Below, in pieces: positions 6,733-7,556 of a stretch of DNA of 7,556 bases (its first letter is position 1; every line of letters begins with the position of its first letter). Under the pieces are notes generated by a model. That model did no database searches and was not told where the DNA came from. It saw only the letters and a list, made by a program, of their open reading frames with translations. The stretch covers positions 1-7,556 of the forward strand of contig CAYTLK010000148.1 in NCBI GenBank assembly GCA_964438515.1, in the 5' to 3' direction. Source of the DNA: RGIG3701 sp964438515 (GTDB lineage Bacteria > Planctomycetota > Planctomycetia > Pirellulales > Thermoguttaceae). Position numbers and translations under genes: made by a program.

Positions 6733-6777
6733 ATAAAGCATGCGGGAAACCCAATGTTCCGCCGCGCAAGGCTTTAT
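6733..6777 (-). promoter_or_regulatory. Long hairpin in the rpsL-rpsG spacer
   Basis: ATAAAGC (6771-6777 on the minus strand) pairs perfectly with GCTTTAT (6733-6739), enclosing a second stem TGCG/CGCA (6765-6768 with 6741-6744) and an inner GGAAC/GTTTCC stem with a bulged base. The structure covers 45 bases within a spacer otherwise lacking a gene. In E. coli the corresponding spacer carries the S7 binding site used for translational feedback, so this is a candidate equivalent by position. I cannot compare it with 16S rRNA here. It could also simply be spacer RNA. Confidence 0.45.
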
Positions 6778-6828
6778 TACTCACAGCCGTCCCCTTTCAC
6801 GAACTACAGAATCTGGGGCGAAAACGAC

Positions 6829-7218
6829 TTAGCGTTTCTTCGCGACCTGCTGATTTTTCTTGGCGCCGTAACGACTGCGGGCCTGCTTACGGTTTTTGAC
6901 ACCCTGAGCATCGAGCGTACCGCGAATCACCTGGTAACGAACGCCCGGAAGGTCTCGAATACGACCGCCGCGAACGAGAACGATCGAGTGTTCCTGAAGG
7001 TTATGACCTTCACCAGGAATGTAGACGGTAATTTCTTTTCCGTTGGACAGACGCACACGCGTGATTTTACGCAGAGCGGAGTTCGGTTTTTTCGGCGTCA
7101 TGGTACGGACTTGGAGGCACACACCACGTTTCTGCGGGTTTTTGTCGAGGACCGGGCTTTTGCTGAATTTGCGCGGCATGACACGACCCTTGCGGACTAA
7201 CTGATTGATTGTTGGCAT
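6829..7218 (-). CDS. rpsL: 30S ribosomal protein S12
   Basis: S12 lies at the decoding centre of the 30S subunit and influences tRNA selection and streptomycin sensitivity. The 129-residue protein matches the family throughout: MPTINQLVRKGR at the start, SPVLDKNPQKRGVC (21-34), TPKKPNSALRK (41-51), YIPGEGHNLQEHS (66-78), RGGRIRDLPGVRY (83-95) and a basic tail ending VAKKR. Lys43 and Lys44 are present, as is Asp89, which corresponds to the Asp modified in E. coli S12. Position 88, Lys in E. coli and Mycobacterium tuberculosis, is Arg here (codon CGA, 6955-6957); this is the change that gives streptomycin resistance in those species. The ATG at 7216-7218 has AGGA nine bases upstream. It is the first gene of the operon, with its own strong promoter. 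Confidence 0.98.
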   Translation of the reverse strand: MPTINQLVRKGRVMPRKFSKSPVLDKNPQKRGVCLQVRTMTPKKPNSALRKITRVRLSNGKEITVYIPGEGHNLQEHSIVLVRGGRIRDLPGVRYQVIRGTLDAQGVKNRKQARSRYGAKKNQQVAKKR

Positions 7219-7295
7219 ACTAATGATTCCTAACCAAAGTTATGAAGTAAACGGGAGCAAAAGGTTCCCGAACGAATAATTTATATGAAAAGTGT

Positions 7296-7323
7296 ATTAT
7301 AGCACGAAGTGATAAAGTTTCAA
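7296..7323 (-). promoter_or_regulatory. Strong sigma-70 promoter of rpsL-rpsG
   Basis: On the minus strand TTGAAA (7318-7323) and a perfect TATAAT (7296-7301) are separated by 16 bases. Transcription would start near 7289, leaving a leader of about 70 bases that contains a 5-bp hairpin (CGGGA/TCCCG, 7252-7270). A 40-base all-purine run on the plus strand (7333-7372), i.e. T/C-rich on the coding strand, lies directly upstream of the -35 box. A terminator further upstream isolates this promoter from the preceding gene. Confidence 0.85.
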
Positions 7324-7375
7324 GTACCGGGTAGAGAAAAAAGGGAGAAAAGAAGAGAAAAGAAGAAAAAAGTTC

Positions 7376-7409
7376 AAGAAACAAAAACAGCTGGGATGAA
7401 CCAGCTATT
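7376..7409 (-). terminator. Intrinsic terminator after the PACEA-repeat gene
   Basis: On the minus strand AATAGCTGG (7401-7409) pairs with CCAGCTGTT (7386-7394) over a TTCATC loop: 9 bp with one U-G wobble. The 3' side of the stem overlaps and runs into GTTTTTGTTTCTT (7376-7388). This is a good Rho-independent terminator for the gene ending at 7484 and separates it from the rpsL promoter. Confidence 0.75.
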
Positions 7410-7436
7410 GAGGTAAAGTCAGGGCTTTTTACCAGT

Positions 7437-7462
7437 CTGGAACCCTCCGAAGAGGATTCCAG
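7437..7462 (-). other. Stable C(UUCG)G hairpin in a 3' UTR
   Basis: Read on the minus strand, CTGGAATCCTC pairs along 11 bp (one U-G wobble) with GAGGGTTCCAG around a UUCG tetraloop closed by C-G, one of the most stable RNA loop types. It starts 22 bases after the stop codon of the partial gene at the right edge. It has no T run behind it. Instead a second hairpin, GGTAAA/TTTACC (7412-7433), and then the terminator at 7376-7409 follow. It probably protects the mRNA 3' end or acts as part of a composite terminator. Confidence 0.65.
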
Positions 7463-7483
7463 TATCAAGGTTTTACCTAAAAA

Positions 7484-7556
7484 TTAGCAAGCGGGTTTTT
7501 CGCAAGCAGGAGCTTCGCAAGCCGGTGCTTCGCAAGCAGGTGCGCAGCAAGCGGGT
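7484..7556 (-). CDS. C-terminal end of a PACEA-repeat protein (partial)
   Basis: Only the last 24 codons are in the window; the gene continues beyond 7556. The visible protein is a five-residue repeat built on Pro-Ala-Cys: PACCA, PACEA, PACEA, PACEK, PAC, then a TAA stop (7484-7486). A cysteine recurs every fifth residue, with one extra, giving six cysteines in 23 residues. Such Cys-Ala-Pro tails are, to my recollection, seen in planctomycete proteins of unknown function. The even spacing could suit metal binding or disulphide cross-linking, but this is inference. The DNA is correspondingly a 15-base tandem repeat. It is not rpoC or another gene usually found upstream of rpsL. Confidence 0.8.
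   Translation of the reverse strand, partial: PACCAPACEAPACEAPACEKPAC

Noticed and set aside
6670..6741. A 23-codon minus-strand frame in the rpsL-rpsG spacer that could be a leader peptide
   Set aside because: Its ATG lies inside the long hairpin and no clear ribosome site precedes it; the length is expected by chance.
6634..7200. Long plus-strand frame opposite rpsL
   Set aside because: It is the antisense shadow of a certain ribosomal protein gene.
7220..7468. An 82-residue minus-strand frame upstream of rpsL
   Set aside because: It covers the UUCG hairpin, the terminator and the rpsL promoter, and its hydrophobic stretch is just the T/C-rich tract translated.

Overview
The window looks like chromosomal DNA of a member of the Planctomycetota, or a close PVC relative. 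The main support is the sigma factor: its core regions 2 and 4, including the phrasing YREREVIRLRYGLANG, LYTLEEVGRFF and KLQHPTR, read like the planctomycete form of RpoD as I remember it. A cysteine-periodic PACEA tail on the protein at the right edge and a secreted GH106-like hydrolase fit the same assignment. This is recognition by eye, not a search. Coding DNA is moderate in GC, while the intergenic stretches are strongly AT-rich. Promoters that can be read (TTGAAA-16-TATAAT for rpsL; TTGACG-17-TAAATT for the sigma gene) are of ordinary sigma-70 type.

Left part (1-1233): no large gene. Positions 1-209 on the plus strand hold a series of hairpins ending in a very strong intrinsic terminator, so they are probably the 3' end of a transcript or small RNA that begins outside the window. 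A possible 64-residue charged protein lies on the minus strand (222-416). Then come about 800 bases of AT-rich DNA with short iterated motifs and the promoter of the sigma gene.

Middle (1234-5857): an RpoD-type sigma factor on the plus strand converges, with a gap of only 23 bases, on scpB (chromosome condensation) on the minus strand. Upstream of scpB, also on the minus strand, is a 651-residue secreted protein that looks like a glycoside hydrolase. The 209-base gap between hydrolase and scpB contains a second copy of a hairpin element that also lies at the left edge of the window.

Right part (5968-7556): a compact minus-strand rpsL-rpsG operon (ribosomal proteins S12 and S7) with a near-consensus promoter, a hairpin-bearing 238-base intergenic spacer and a clear terminator. 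No tuf or fusA follows. Upstream, a terminator and two further hairpins separate it from the 3' end of a protein that finishes in PACEA repeats.

The genes do not form one pathway; they are three or four independent units around core information processing (sigma factor, condensin subunit, two ribosomal proteins) with one inserted secreted hydrolase. No mobile element, CRISPR array, tRNA or rRNA was seen. The most unusual signals are the repeated hairpin element with a shared apical motif, arginine at position 88 of S12, and the structured rpsL-rpsG spacer.
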